A stretch of DNA of 64,000 nucleotides, from contig JASHOB010000137.1 of the NCBI GenBank assembly GCA_030041335.1, positions 1-64,000 on the forward strand, written 5' to 3'. Origin of the DNA: Alphaproteobacteria bacterium. GTDB taxonomy: Bacteria > Pseudomonadota > Alphaproteobacteria > ATCC43930 > CGMCC-115725. The notes beneath the pieces were generated by a model. The model did no database searches. It was not told the origin of the DNA and saw nothing but the letters and a program-made list of their open reading frames with translations. Below, in pieces: positions 26,710 through 35,563 of the stretch. Within the stretch, counting starts at the first letter, position 1; each line of letters starts with the position of its first letter. The translations under genes and the position numbers were made by a program.

Positions 26710-27110
26710 CGTCTTCCCGCCCTTAAGGGTTGGGATTTCTGCCAGCAGCGGCTGACGTTCCAGCCCGAGAAGTAGGTTGAGGCAGCGTTGGAATCCCGGT
26801 CATCGACGACAACGCACGCACTGCAAGCCCACTCTGTCATTCGCAGACCTGCGATACCGGGGCCGCTGCGTGCACCGCACGCAGGACAGGTCGCGGAACG
26901 CCCACGTTCGTTGGCCTCGACATATTGCGCGCCCCGTGCCTCATGACTTGAAGCGGAGCATTTGCCGAAAACTGGACCACGACGCATCAAGAACGGACTT
27001 GGCCATTCTTGGTTTGCGTCGTTTTCCCAGCCTTCACGTCGCCGACCACGATCACCTGTAGGTGATGTCGGAGGGCATTGGTGACCTTCGCATGGATCAC
27101 CCGTGCCCGG
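26706..27110 (-). pseudogene. TnpB (IS200/IS605-type) C-terminal remnant
   Basis: On the minus strand the sequence contains, in pieces and different frames, IVVGDVKAGK, MAKSVLDASWSSFRQMLRFK, VEANERGRSATCPACGARSG, and REW-like TEWACSAC with DDRDSNAA. These match the end of the RuvC II region, the zinc-finger (C-x2-C ... C-x2-C) and the final D-R-D-x-N-A-A of RuvC III in TnpB proteins. At least two frameshifts separate the pieces, and a stop follows FKS. No intact transposase, tnpA or element end was found. It is a dead insertion-element fragment. Confidence 0.8.
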
Positions 27111-27151
27111 TTCTCGTAGAGCGGCACCAATCCCACATAAGCCTCCTCGGA

Positions 27152-27450
27152 TTACCAGCCATCCGTATCCGTGCCGGCGGTCAACCAATTGAAGCCGAGT
27201 GCCTCGATGAACGTGTCGAGATCGGCTTTGTGATGGCTCGAATACGTCCGTGACAGATCGGCGATAGCAACCGGACCCGACCCGCCATCGTTCTGGTATT
27301 TCTTTGACGGTATGACGCCGAGCGCCTGGCACATATCTTCTTGATGGATGCGCGCGATGCCGTTGCCCTCCGCCAGCAGTCCAAGTTTGTAGACGAGGCC
27401 AGATAAGAATACTCGTTCTCGGCATGACCGAAATGGCGGTTGCCGGCTTC
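27152..27450 (-). pseudogene. HipA-family toxin kinase remnant
   Basis: Minus-strand translation shows RHFGHAENEYSYL in one frame. After a shift it shows LVYKLGLLAEGNGIARIHQE, DMCQALGVIPSKKYQNDGG and FIEALGFNWLTAGTD. The RxHQED-x-CQALG ... KYQ-x-x-GG ... N-W-L-x-A-G-T-D chain is the signature of HipA serine/threonine kinases, the toxin part of HipBA. The sequence stops just where the catalytic D-A-H-x-K-N should follow (TDTDGW, stop), and the N-terminal lobe is missing. No hipB is seen. It abuts the TnpB remnant, suggesting past insertion or deletion. Confidence 0.75.
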
Positions 27451-28252
27451 ATGATCTGGGTTGTTGCAATTCGCAAGGGTGCCGATACCGGCATTGTCGA
27501 TGGGGCGACCATGTCGTCGTCGCCCGGGAACGTATTACAAGCGCCTTGCCGAACGTGCGGCGGCGGCGCCGCGAGCGTAGAACAAGCGACGAGCGGCATG
27601 ACGGCCAACAGGAAGAAGCCCACCGCTCCTGGGGGAGGTTGCGGTGGGCCCTTTACTAATCGTCGACGATTGAACGATGTTTCCCCGAGGAACCCATGGG
27701 ACCGCTGGCGGTACCTACCTGCGATCGGATCAACGTTACCGCCCCGCAGCCGGTGATCAAAGGCAATAAGAGGCATTATCCACAGATTAATGAACGAGTA
27801 AGATACTTGGGCCGTTTGTATCCAGGGCGTCCGACGGCGTCAGTCCTTTTTAGTACAAAAAAGGAACGCCAAGGCTTCTATGCAATCGATCCAACAGCGA
27901 TCGCGACCGAGCGCAACGCGGAGCGATATTTGCGGAGCGCATCGGCGTCGCGCCCGCGATCGAATCGGGTGCGATTGCCAATACCAGGACGTGCGCCAAA
28001 GGCCACAGGCGAGCATATCGGCGCAAACCGCTGCCTCATGCTGTAACACGGGCTGCCGAGCTTGCCCGCGACCCTGCACTTCTGCTTCGTCGCGGTCGCT
28101 GACGCTCAAGGCTTCGTCCACCCGTTCGCAGCTGCGAGTGGCTGCCCGGAGGCAGGGCGCCGCCTATCAAGAGGTGACAATATGATGGCCGGGCGACGTG
28201 GACAGCACGCGTTAAGCTTCGTCCGTTTGGGGATTGGTCGGCAGCAGTGTAA
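27451..28252. other. No intact gene
   Basis: No supported gene in about 800 bases between the HipA remnant and the next small gene. A minus-strand frame (27655 to 27437) has a lipoprotein-like FFLLAVMPLVACSTL, but it merges into the HipA remnant and lacks a convincing remainder. An AT-rich strip lies at 27760-27800. Confidence 0.4.
27618..27649. terminator. Hairpin, possible terminator
   Basis: A perfect 9-bp stem, GCCCACCGC at 27618-27626 with GCGGTGGGC at 27641-27649, and a 14-base loop. Both flanks are only mildly T-rich on their respective 3' sides (CCTTTACT on plus, TTCTTCCTG on minus). It could serve the remnant genes around it; no live gene ends right here. Confidence 0.3.
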
Positions 28253-28522
28253 ATGTCAGGGACGATGCGTCCTTTCCACTCCGACCCAAAATTCATGCGC
28301 TGGCTCAAAAGTCTATCGCCCCGAGACGAGCTGATCGCCCGGATGGCCTTGCGCGACGACATCCGGGATCCGGCGGCTGCCAAGAAATGGGAAGCCCGAG
28401 CCGCGGAGTTGCAGTTGAAGGTAGTCAAGACCGAAGACGACTGGGTTGACCTGATTCCGGCCGTGCAGCGAGCCAAGCGCGAGATCGCCCGGCAATGGCC
28501 GTTAAGGTTCCTTGGCCACTGA
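28253..28522 (+). CDS. Small hypothetical protein
   Basis: An 89-residue, charged, helical protein with no recognised domain (FMRWLKSLSPRDELIARMAL; later DDWVDLIPAVQRAKREIARQ). The amino-acid profile is protein-like, unlike the Arg/Ser-rich frames opposite it. It has a weak ribosome binding site. Its end overlaps by 21 bases the end of the convergent minus-strand gene. I cannot assign a function. Confidence 0.5.
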   Translation: MSGTMRPFHSDPKFMRWLKSLSPRDELIARMALRDDIRDPAAAKKWEARAAELQLKVVKTEDDWVDLIPAVQRAKREIARQWPLRFLGH

Positions 28523-28840
28523 GAGATCGTCGAGGATTTTTATTATCAAACGTGCGGCGCGATCCGCTTCGTCGTCGCTCATTTGATCCGTTGAGGCATC
28601 GGCGTTTCCCTCGCGCTCAGTCCGGGGCGGTCTATGAGTTAACATGTGATGCAGTTCGGCCATATCGCGGCGCGACCCGTCTGGGATGTTTTCGTCGTGC
28701 ACGTAAACGAGATGATTGACGTAGGCATCGCGCAATCGTTGCCGTAATGGCCGTGCGCTCTGGGCCATGCCGAGTACTGCAAGGTAAAATTTTTCCCAGC
28801 CGTAAGAGATGTCCACAAATTGCCTCCCATCCGTTTCCAT
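28502..28840 (-). CDS. Small hypothetical protein
   Basis: A 112-residue protein with a well-ordered N-terminal half (FVDISYGWEKFYLAVLGMAQ, then LRQRLRDAYVNHLVYV) and an acidic C-terminal helix. No signal peptide or membrane segment. The pattern looks like a genuine small cytoplasmic protein of the kind found as conserved hypotheticals in Rhizobiales, but I do not know a function. Convergent with the 28253 gene. Confidence 0.6.
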   Translation of the reverse strand: METDGRQFVDISYGWEKFYLAVLGMAQSARPLRQRLRDAYVNHLVYVHDENIPDGSRRDMAELHHMLTHRPPRTEREGNADASTDQMSDDEADRAARLIIKILDDLSVAKEP

Positions 28841-29001
28841 TTCTGTTACCGCCTATCTCGCTAGCGGGTCCACATCAAGGGCGTTAAAGAGCCTCCGACT
28901 TGCAACGCGATTGTCACTTGGCAGACCAAGGGATGGGCAACCGCGCACTGCTTTAACGAACCGCGCCTTGCTGGGCGACGCGTCCACGGCATACTCCGCG
29001 G

Positions 29002-29175
29002 ATGGTTGTCTATCGTGTTGTCGAGCGCGGGCCGGGTAAGTTTGTCGTCGAAGCTTTCAGCGATGATCACGGCTCATGGCGATTTGTGGACGAGTTTCCC
29101 ACGCTTGAAGAGGCGAACGCGCGCGTGGCCAAATTGGAGCAAATCTTGCGCGCCTCGCGGGGTGAATTGGGCTGA
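29002..29175 (+). CDS. 57-residue hypothetical protein
   Basis: A short frame starting MVVYRVVERGPGKFVVEAF and continuing through WRFVDEFPTLEEANARVAK to LEQILR. The beta-hairpin followed by an amphipathic helix (F-x-T-L-E-E-A-x-x-x-V-x-x-L) is a common layout of small DUF-type proteins that pack as a beta-beta-alpha unit. Codon use is GC3-rich and consistent with a real gene. No strong ribosome binding site. Confidence 0.6.
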   Translation: MVVYRVVERGPGKFVVEAFSDDHGSWRFVDEFPTLEEANARVAKLEQILRASRGELG

Positions 29176-29649
29176 CAAGCCGGCGAAGCAAAAAAAGCTC
29201 TGGGCAAGACCGAGAAAGGTAGTCGAGGTAAACCTTCCAGGAAAAACGAGTTGCGCCCAGTACGATGCCATGCGCTGGCCACATTCTTCAGTAATTCCGT
29301 TCAGCATTAACCAATGAGTTGCTGAACAAACGCTGCGCCTAGCGCTATCGCATCGCGATTTCATGACGCGCAGCCGCTGCAACAGATGCAGGTTTCGGTC
29401 CGGGTCGGGCCAATTCACATTGGCGGCGTGCGAGGTTGACGCGCGAAACTTTGGACGATGTTCGGGGAATTTTGCCCATCGCGCAACAGCGCCGATCGAA
29501 ATAGGAAAGGGCGCTAACCAGGAAAAGAGACGCCTACTCAGCGTGGCGATTCCCTATCAAGAGCCAATGAGGATGCGTGTAAGCGGGGACCTGATTCCCT
29601 GCGGTGAAGATCGGCAGGTTCAGTTCTGACCCGTTTGTGCATGAAAGAG

Positions 29650-29684
29650 AGACGGCCCACCGAGGGTCAATCGGTGAGCCGTCT
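29650..29684 (-). terminator. Rho-independent-like terminator of the glycine-zipper gene
   Basis: AGACGGCCCACCGA (29650-29663) pairs with TCGGTGAGCCGTCT (29671-29684), 13 of 14 positions complementary, across a 7-base loop. On the minus strand the stem is followed by TCTCTTTCAT, a T-rich tail. It lies 50 bases beyond the stop of the 29734-30069 gene. Confidence 0.7.
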
Positions 29685-29733
29685 AAAGCGAGTTAGCCCC
29701 CGATAACACCGCACTTATGGCGGCGAGAGCGAA

Positions 29734-30069
29734 CTAGTAGCCCGGAGGCGGTGGCGGAGGGTAGTAGGCCGGCGGCGGCGGCGGTGTCGAGGCAGCCCCC
29801 ACCACGGCGCCAGTGCCCCCGCCTATCGCCGCACCGACGGCCGCACCAGGGGCACAACCAATCGGAATCGTCACGATACACCCGATTGCCGCGCCCAAGG
29901 CCGCTCCGCCTACTCCACCCCCAACCGCGTTAGCGCCAGGGTTTGGGCCGGGCGGAGTGACCGGCTGGGTCACCGTCGTTGTCGTGGTCGAGGAATAGGT
30001 GTCTTGGGCGAAGGCTACACTCGCCGTCAGCGCGAGCACAGCAATGCCCGTGACGAAATAACGAATCAT
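29734..30069 (-). CDS. Secreted glycine-zipper protein
   Basis: A 111-residue protein with a signal peptide (MIRYFVTGIAVLALTASVAFA, cleavage before QDTYSS) and a Thr/Pro-rich linker. A Gly/Ala zipper follows (GANAVGGGVGGAALGAAIG and a second GAAVGAAIGGGTGAVVGAA), with two Cys between, and then a Pro/Tyr-rich tail. Glycine zippers pack helices or form outer-membrane-associated oligomers, as in SlyB/OmpA-like small proteins. The start was placed at 30069 because AGGAGAG precedes it; an upstream in-frame start would add 14 unrelated residues. A strong terminator follows. Confidence 0.75.
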   Translation of the reverse strand: MIRYFVTGIAVLALTASVAFAQDTYSSTTTTTVTQPVTPPGPNPGANAVGGGVGGAALGAAIGCIVTIPIGCAPGAAVGAAIGGGTGAVVGAASTPPPPPAYYPPPPPPGY

Positions 30070-30638
30070 ATTAGCTCTCCTAGAGCTGTGACGCGGGCAA
30101 AAGGCCCACATGCGTTGACCAACGGCGATACGATCGCATTATTCCGCATGCATGGCTGCTTCAACCCGGGACCGGCGAAGGCTTACGTCCTAGCGCAACC
30201 GAGTGAAGCAAATATCTGCGACAACATTAGAGAAGGGCGATTACCTGCCCGCAAAACGATGTCGGAGAATGACGAGCGCGAGCGGCTTTTCGGGCGTCGT
30301 CCGATCCAGGACGGGTAGACGCAGGGCTTTGTCGCAAGATCTCCCCCGTGAGTTTCTGGTACCGCCTATTTTTGGTAGTGCGCCCACATCGAGGAGCGCC
30401 AAAGAAAAGCCCTGCGCGAAGACAGGCCGTTTACTTTCAGCTACCATTGATGTGAAGAGCAAAACTTCGCTGATTTGACGTGGCAGAAAGGATAGGCCTA
30501 ATCGCATCCGCCGCGATTGACCGATGACACTCGCCTGCCGTCCAGCCTCGCACAGCCAGCGTCCTAAACCGTCAAGGTGCGAAAGCAATAGACGACCCCT
30601 CCTCCTTGGAGGGCAGCATGAGCGGCTTTATTTGCGCT
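30070..30638. other. No recognisable gene
   Basis: About 570 bases with only chance-like frames on both strands. The first 30 bases hold the leader of the glycine-zipper gene. Nothing else could be supported. Confidence 0.4.
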
Positions 30639-32450
30639 TCATTTCCAACGCTCGAGAACGATTGAAGTTGGCCAGTTGGGATCATGCAAGTCGACGAAGA
30701 CGCTGATCAGCGTCCGTTCGATCCAAGCGCGGCGTACCAGCTCTTCCACTTCATGTTCGCGACCTCGGAACCAACGCTCCTCTCCATTTTTGCACAGTAT
30801 CGTAAAGCCCTCAAAATCTCCAAAACGGTCGTAGCGAATGCCAATCACCTTTCCGGTATGGCAGTGCTCGCCAGCATGCTTACCGGGAACGCGTGAAGGC
30901 TGCGGATAACCTCCAGCAGGTGGCTGCTGATAACCGTCGGAAGAAGGCGGAATCTGGGAAGCGTTGCCTCCCATGCCCTTGATCCGCCCGGCGAGATAAC
31001 TGATGTGGCGCAAGAGTACCGGGTACCAACGATCACCGGGACCGATCAGGCCCAGCCGCCATTTCAGTATCGCCAGCGGGTTCTCGTCGACGGGACGAAT
31101 CTCGCGCTCTCTCTGAACGGAAATCTTCGCTAGAAAGAATCCCGTGATATAGCGCCACAGAAGCTGACTATCATTCGCGGCATCAGCTGCGCGACGTGGT
31201 GCTTGCCCAGGCGCAACATTGGACCCGCTTGGTCTGGTAACCTGTTTGGTGGTGATGCGACGCACGACCACGTCGAACTCATCGCCGTATCTCACCGAGG
31301 CGGGCAGATCAACTGTCAGCAACCCGCCGAAACTGCCACCGACACCGCTAGAAATTGGTACATAGGTTACTCGACTGACCACTTTACATTGGATGGCATT
31401 GGCGTCGGCTGCTGAAAGCGTTTGCGCGGGATAAAGCTGCGCCGCTAGTTGTAATACCGATGCAGCGTTCACCGCGGGCCAATAGATGCTAGCCGTGCTG
31501 CCGAGCGGCACCTTGCCCCAATCGATCATTATTTCATCGGGATAGCTCAGAATACTGCGCTTGTCGGTGGACTGGGCCGGCGGGCTTGGACGGACATCGA
31601 TCGTCTGCGGAACCCGGTGGGTTGCAGGGAAGCCCGGATTATCCGATGTCGTTACCTGCCGCAAGCACTCCGGTCGCTCCCTGCACAGCCGGGTGTGATG
31701 GAACCAATACAGTCAGCGGCGGCGGAATATCGTCCTGTTGATCGTCGAAGTTAAAGATAGGGACGTTGTCGATATTGACATGAGTATCGGTTGGACTTCG
31801 CTGCAAGCTGTCCGCCCGCATGGTCCCGCCCCCCGGCCAGTTCCCAACCGCCAACGGCGGTTTCCCGGCACTCGCGTCGCCCATTGCGTACCATTTGCGC
31901 ATATAGCGCACGCGGGGAATGCGGCCGCACGTCCCGGCGCCCAGACCGTCATGATCGCCTGTGGCACACACCCCCCCGCCCGCGTCCATGAACTTCGTGA
32001 TCGCGGCTAATTCAGAATCAGTAAGAGCGCCGGGCTCTCCGGGTCCTGCGGGACCGGCTATGAACCCGTCGTTCATACCCTCATAACCGAAGAGCCAGAT
32101 TTCGTCGTAAACGGTAAGGTCAAGGCCAGGATCGTCAAAAAATGAAAGGGGGTCGGATTGCTCGGCTCCGGCCCTTTAAGGGTGGCGTCCGGGTCGGCCG
32201 TGGCATTCGTAAGGGCCTCATTCTCGAAGGCGCCGGCGGCGTTGAATCCACGGCTGGCCGGGTCAACCGCAAATGTCGGGGACGAGCTATTGCGCAGGGT
32301 GCTGATCAGGTGCGACACCGTAAACCATGGGTCGGGCCCATAAGTTGGGTCGGCTTCAGGTCCACAAGGTGGAACGGTCGGGTTAATGGGATAGGTGGTC
32401 GTCAGCGAGAAGATGCCGTCGACAACGATCAAGATGCTGATGTCGGCCAT
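30639..32450 (-). pseudogene. ThuA/GATase-like hypothetical protein, split over three segments
   Basis: Reading from ATG 32450 (GGGAG upstream), the protein begins MADISILIVVDGIF. It leaves frame after PFHF at a T6 run near 32137-32142, and continues one frame over with DDPGLDLTVYDEIWLFGYEG, then LTDSELAAITKFMDAGGGV and CATGDHDGLGAG. This part resembles the ThuA-like type 1 glutamine-amidotransferase fold (yD-x-x-W-x-x-G ... L-t-x-x-e-l-x-x-l-x-x-f-m-x-x-G-G-G). Near 31640 it returns to the first frame for another ~340 residues of beta-rich sequence. The first shift is -1 and the second +1, so they compensate. The whole would be about 600 residues. Either two indels or recoding could explain it. 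Confidence 0.65.
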
Positions 32451-32874
32451 GGCGTCACTCCCAAGTATGAGTCGATGATATTCGACACAAACCCTCCCGA
32501 GTGTGATCACACTGCTGGCGTCGCGTCCGCACGGTGACGCGAGAAGGTCACGTGATCCGGTGGGGTCGGACGGGACGCGCTCGAAGCGACTCTCGTCGAC
32601 GGCAGCCATGTTGTCGCAACCGGGGACGCGCAAGAAACGCGAGCCGATCTCGGCGCGGCGCAATCGGAGGCTCAGGTTGGGCCGGCAGACCGACCGCGAG
32701 TGACCCGCATCGGCTCGGCACCGAACCCAGTCTTCCGACATGAGGGCTCCCAGCCGCCTCTTCTGCGATCCGTGGTAGCAGCTCCACGAGCGCCACGATA
32801 CCCAGCGAATCCGACAACAAGACGCGGAACAAGATCGCGGGGCGAAAAGCCGAGGCGCGCGGAGCGGGGCTTCG
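32451..32874. other. No recognisable gene
   Basis: A gap of about 420 bases between the split gene and the end of the ABC transporter operon. The frames seen are Arg-rich chance frames. No terminator hairpin with a T-tail was found. Confidence 0.4.
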
Positions 32875-33651
32875 TCAGGCTCTCGGCGCAGGCGGCGTGC
32901 CGGTCATGATCATGTGAGCGAGGTCGTCGGCGGTGAGATCGCCAAGGGGTGCATCGTAAATTTTTACGCCGGTTTTCAACACCGCGACGCGGGTCGCGAC
33001 CGCGACAATGTCGGCCATGTTGTGGCTGATCAGCACGACCGCGGTGCCACCGTCGCGCAGGCTGCGGATCAGGTCGAGCACACGCGCGCTTTCGGTGACG
33101 CCGAGCGCCGCGGTCGGCTCGTCCATGATGACCAGCCGCGCCTCCCAGTGCAGCGCCCGGGCAATCGCCACCGCCTGGCGCTGACCGCCAGAAAGTCGTT
33201 CGACCGCCCGATTGACGTCGGATAACTCGATCCTGAGCCGGGCCAGATAGCGCGCCGCGTTCACGCGCATGCGTCGCTTGTCGAGTAGCCCCAGCCTGTT
33301 TTTCAGTTCGGCGCCGATGAACACGTTTTGCCAAATCGTCAGACGTGGCGCGAGCGCGAGGTCCTGATAGATCGTGGCGATGCCGGCACGAAGCGCGTCG
33401 AGCGGTGAACCGAGGGCGATTGGCTCGCCCTCGAACTCGACTGCGCCTGCGCTCGGCTCCAATGCGCCGGCGGCAACACGGATCAGCGTTGATTTGCCGG
33501 CGCCGTTGTCGCCGCATACCGCGACCACCTCGCCAGCGTCGACCGCGAGGTCGATGCCCTTCAGCGCTTCAACCGCACCGTAGCTCTTTCGAATACCCGC
33601 GAGGCGAAGGATCGGCGCGGCCGCGCGCATGTGCCGCGCGGTATCCGTCAC
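32875..33651 (-). CDS. Sugar ABC transporter ATP-binding protein
   Basis: A 258-residue single-domain ATPase of the ribose/monosaccharide type: Walker A GDNGAGKST, Q-loop in IATIYQDLALAP, signature LSGGQRQAVAIARAL, Walker B LVIMDEPTAALG, and the switch His in LISHN. Most RbsA-type ATPases have two fused ATPase domains (~500 residues); this is the half-size FrcA-like form. A GTG start at 33651 overlaps the stop of the binding-protein gene (GTGA-type overlap); ATG 33630 is an alternative. It energises import through the permease encoded upstream in the same operon. Confidence 0.92.
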   Translation of the reverse strand: MTDTARHMRAAAPILRLAGIRKSYGAVEALKGIDLAVDAGEVVAVCGDNGAGKSTLIRVAAGALEPSAGAVEFEGEPIALGSPLDALRAGIATIYQDLALAPRLTIWQNVFIGAELKNRLGLLDKRRMRVNAARYLARLRIELSDVNRAVERLSGGQRQAVAIARALHWEARLVIMDEPTAALGVTESARVLDLIRSLRDGGTAVVLISHNMADIVAVATRVAVLKTGVKIYDAPLGDLTADDLAHMIMTGTPPAPRA

Positions 33652-34589
33652 GGCTTCATCATCGTGTCGACATTGCTCGCATCGACCAGGGTCGCGTTGA
33701 GCAGGATGTACGGGCCCGACGCGAGCTGCTGCTTCGGCACATGGTGGACGACGATTTTGTCGACCGCATCGACCGCCGTTTGGCCGATCTGCTCGAACGG
33801 AATCGCCACTGTCGCGCTAAGGAGGCTGTTGGGGTCCTTGATGCGGCGATATGTCTCCGGCCCGCCATCGAGGCTAACCAGCACGACGTCGCCCTTCTTC
33901 ATGCCCTGCGCCTGCAAGATGTCGTCGATGATGTAGGCTTGGCCGTCGAACGACGCCCAGATGCCCTGGACGTTGCCCTTGTTCTGGAGAATCAGCGCGT
34001 GCATGCCATTGCGCACATCCTGCTGCCAGGTCTTAGTGCGCGCCATGGTGTGGACGCCGATCACTTTCACCGCTTGGTTCTCCGATAGTACCGCATCGAG
34101 CACCTTATCGCGCTCGCGCGTCGCGACATTTTGCTCGAAGCGCTCTTCGAGAATGTTGCCACGATAGTCGATCTTGCTCAGGAGATAGGCAGCGGCTACC
34201 GCGCCGTTCTGGAACTCGTTGACCTCGACGTCAAACAGCGTGTGCGGGCTGGCACCAGCGACGGCGGTGACGACCGGAATGCCGGCTTTCTGCGCGTCGG
34301 CGAGCTGCGAGTCGGTCTCGACCGGCTTGCCCATACAGATAATGAGTGCGTCAACCTTCTTTTGGATCAAGTCCTCGATTTGGGCCGCGTGCGTGGGCAA
34401 GCTGCCGCCGGAATTGAGGACCTCCACGGTCCAGCTCTTCTTTTTTGCCTCGTCCGCCGCTGCGTTGGCGCATCGCGCATGCGTCTCGGACGACATCTGG
34501 AAAGCGATGATGCCCAATGTGAAGGCGTGCGCCGGCGCCGCCAATGTCAAAGCACCCAGGATCGTCATCGAACAGACTATTTTCTTCAT
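33648..34589 (-). CDS. Periplasmic sugar-binding protein
   Basis: A 313-residue periplasmic binding protein of the ribose/LacI-like fold with a signal peptide (MKKIVCSMTILGALTLAAPAHA). It has two lobes: a first beta-strand reading LGIIAFQMSSETHA, IEDLIQKKVDALIICM, then the second lobe with VVLVSLDGG and the hinge return. It delivers a sugar or polyol to the permease. The ATG at 34589 has AGGGGAG before it. The gene order binding protein-ATPase downstream, permease upstream is typical of CUT2 systems. The ligand is not predictable from sequence alone; the adjacent kinase suggests a pentose, pentulose or polyol. Confidence 0.9.
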   Translation of the reverse strand: MKKIVCSMTILGALTLAAPAHAFTLGIIAFQMSSETHARCANAAADEAKKKSWTVEVLNSGGSLPTHAAQIEDLIQKKVDALIICMGKPVETDSQLADAQKAGIPVVTAVAGASPHTLFDVEVNEFQNGAVAAAYLLSKIDYRGNILEERFEQNVATRERDKVLDAVLSENQAVKVIGVHTMARTKTWQQDVRNGMHALILQNKGNVQGIWASFDGQAYIIDDILQAQGMKKGDVVLVSLDGGPETYRRIKDPNSLLSATVAIPFEQIGQTAVDAVDKIVVHHVPKQQLASGPYILLNATLVDASNVDTMMKP

Positions 34590-34608
34590 CGTGCTCCCCT
34601 GAAAAGAA

Positions 34609-35562
34609 TCACAAGCCAAACGCCGCCTTTTTCAGTGTGGCCGCGGACAGGCCGACCGATGCCACCAGGATGACGCCGATCAAGATGTCCTGAACGTAAT
34701 AAGGTGCGCCCAGCAACACCAGCCCATTGCCCAGCATACCAATCATGAACGCGCCGAGCAGCGTGCCCGGAACATTGACGCGACCGGGCTGGAACATGGT
34801 CATGCCGACCAGCACCGCTGCGATGGAGGTGAGCAAGAAGTCGCCGGCCATGTTTGGCGCGGCTGAGTTGAGATGCGCGGTCAGCAACACCGCGACGAAA
34901 CCCGCGGTCAGGCCCGACAGGCTGAGGCCCATGAACTTCATCCAGCGCACCTTCACCCCGGCGAGGCGCGCGGCTTCGTCGGCCTCGCCCACGAAGATCA
35001 TGCGCATGCCGAGCCGCGTCGCAGTCAGCAGAAATTGCACCAACGCAGCGGCCACCGCGGTCCACAGCACAAGGTTTGGGATGCCGAGCACCGAGCCGCG
35101 CGCCACGCCGAGAAAAGTCGGGTCCCAGCGGCCGACAAACGCGACGCCCCCAGTCTCGGCAAAGGCCAGTCCGTTTGCCGCCGACGCCGTGCCCAAGGTC
35201 GCGATCAACGACGGAATCTTCAGCCGTGTCACCAGGAAGCCGTTGAGTGCGCCGCCGGCAATGCCGGTCACCAAGCCGGCTAGCACCGCGAGCCATGGTG
35301 AAACCTCCTCATGGATTAGGCCGCCGGTCACAACCGCTGCGAGACTGCAGATATTGGCGAAAGACAGATCCAGCTCGGCGGTGACGAACGAGAGGCTGAA
35401 GCCAAGTCCGAGAATTGCGAGAAAACTGCTGTCTTTCAAAATCTCGAGCAGATTGCTGATATGGATGAAGTTGGGCGCAGCGACAGCGAACAGCACGAAG
35501 ATCGCCGCTGCCGCAATCGCGGTACCATAACACGCGAGAGTATGTTCCACTCGCTGCGACAT
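34609..35562 (-). CDS. Sugar ABC transporter permease (RbsC-like)
   Basis: A 317-residue integral membrane protein with about eight to ten hydrophobic helices. It has the family's early LSFVTAELDLSFANICSLAA motif (the G-x-D-L-S-x-G region of ribose permeases, here with variant residues) and LNGFLVTRLKIPSLIATLGT. The typical late segment GRVNVPGTLLGAFMIGMLGNGL is also present. One copy suffices for a homodimeric CUT2 transporter. It lies two bases from the kinase gene and 19 bases before the binding-protein gene, so the four genes form an operon. Confidence 0.92.
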   Translation of the reverse strand: MSQRVEHTLACYGTAIAAAAIFVLFAVAAPNFIHISNLLEILKDSSFLAILGLGFSLSFVTAELDLSFANICSLAAVVTGGLIHEEVSPWLAVLAGLVTGIAGGALNGFLVTRLKIPSLIATLGTASAANGLAFAETGGVAFVGRWDPTFLGVARGSVLGIPNLVLWTAVAAALVQFLLTATRLGMRMIFVGEADEAARLAGVKVRWMKFMGLSLSGLTAGFVAVLLTAHLNSAAPNMAGDFLLTSIAAVLVGMTMFQPGRVNVPGTLLGAFMIGMLGNGLVLLGAPYYVQDILIGVILVASVGLSAATLKKAAFGL

Positions 35563-35563
35563 A

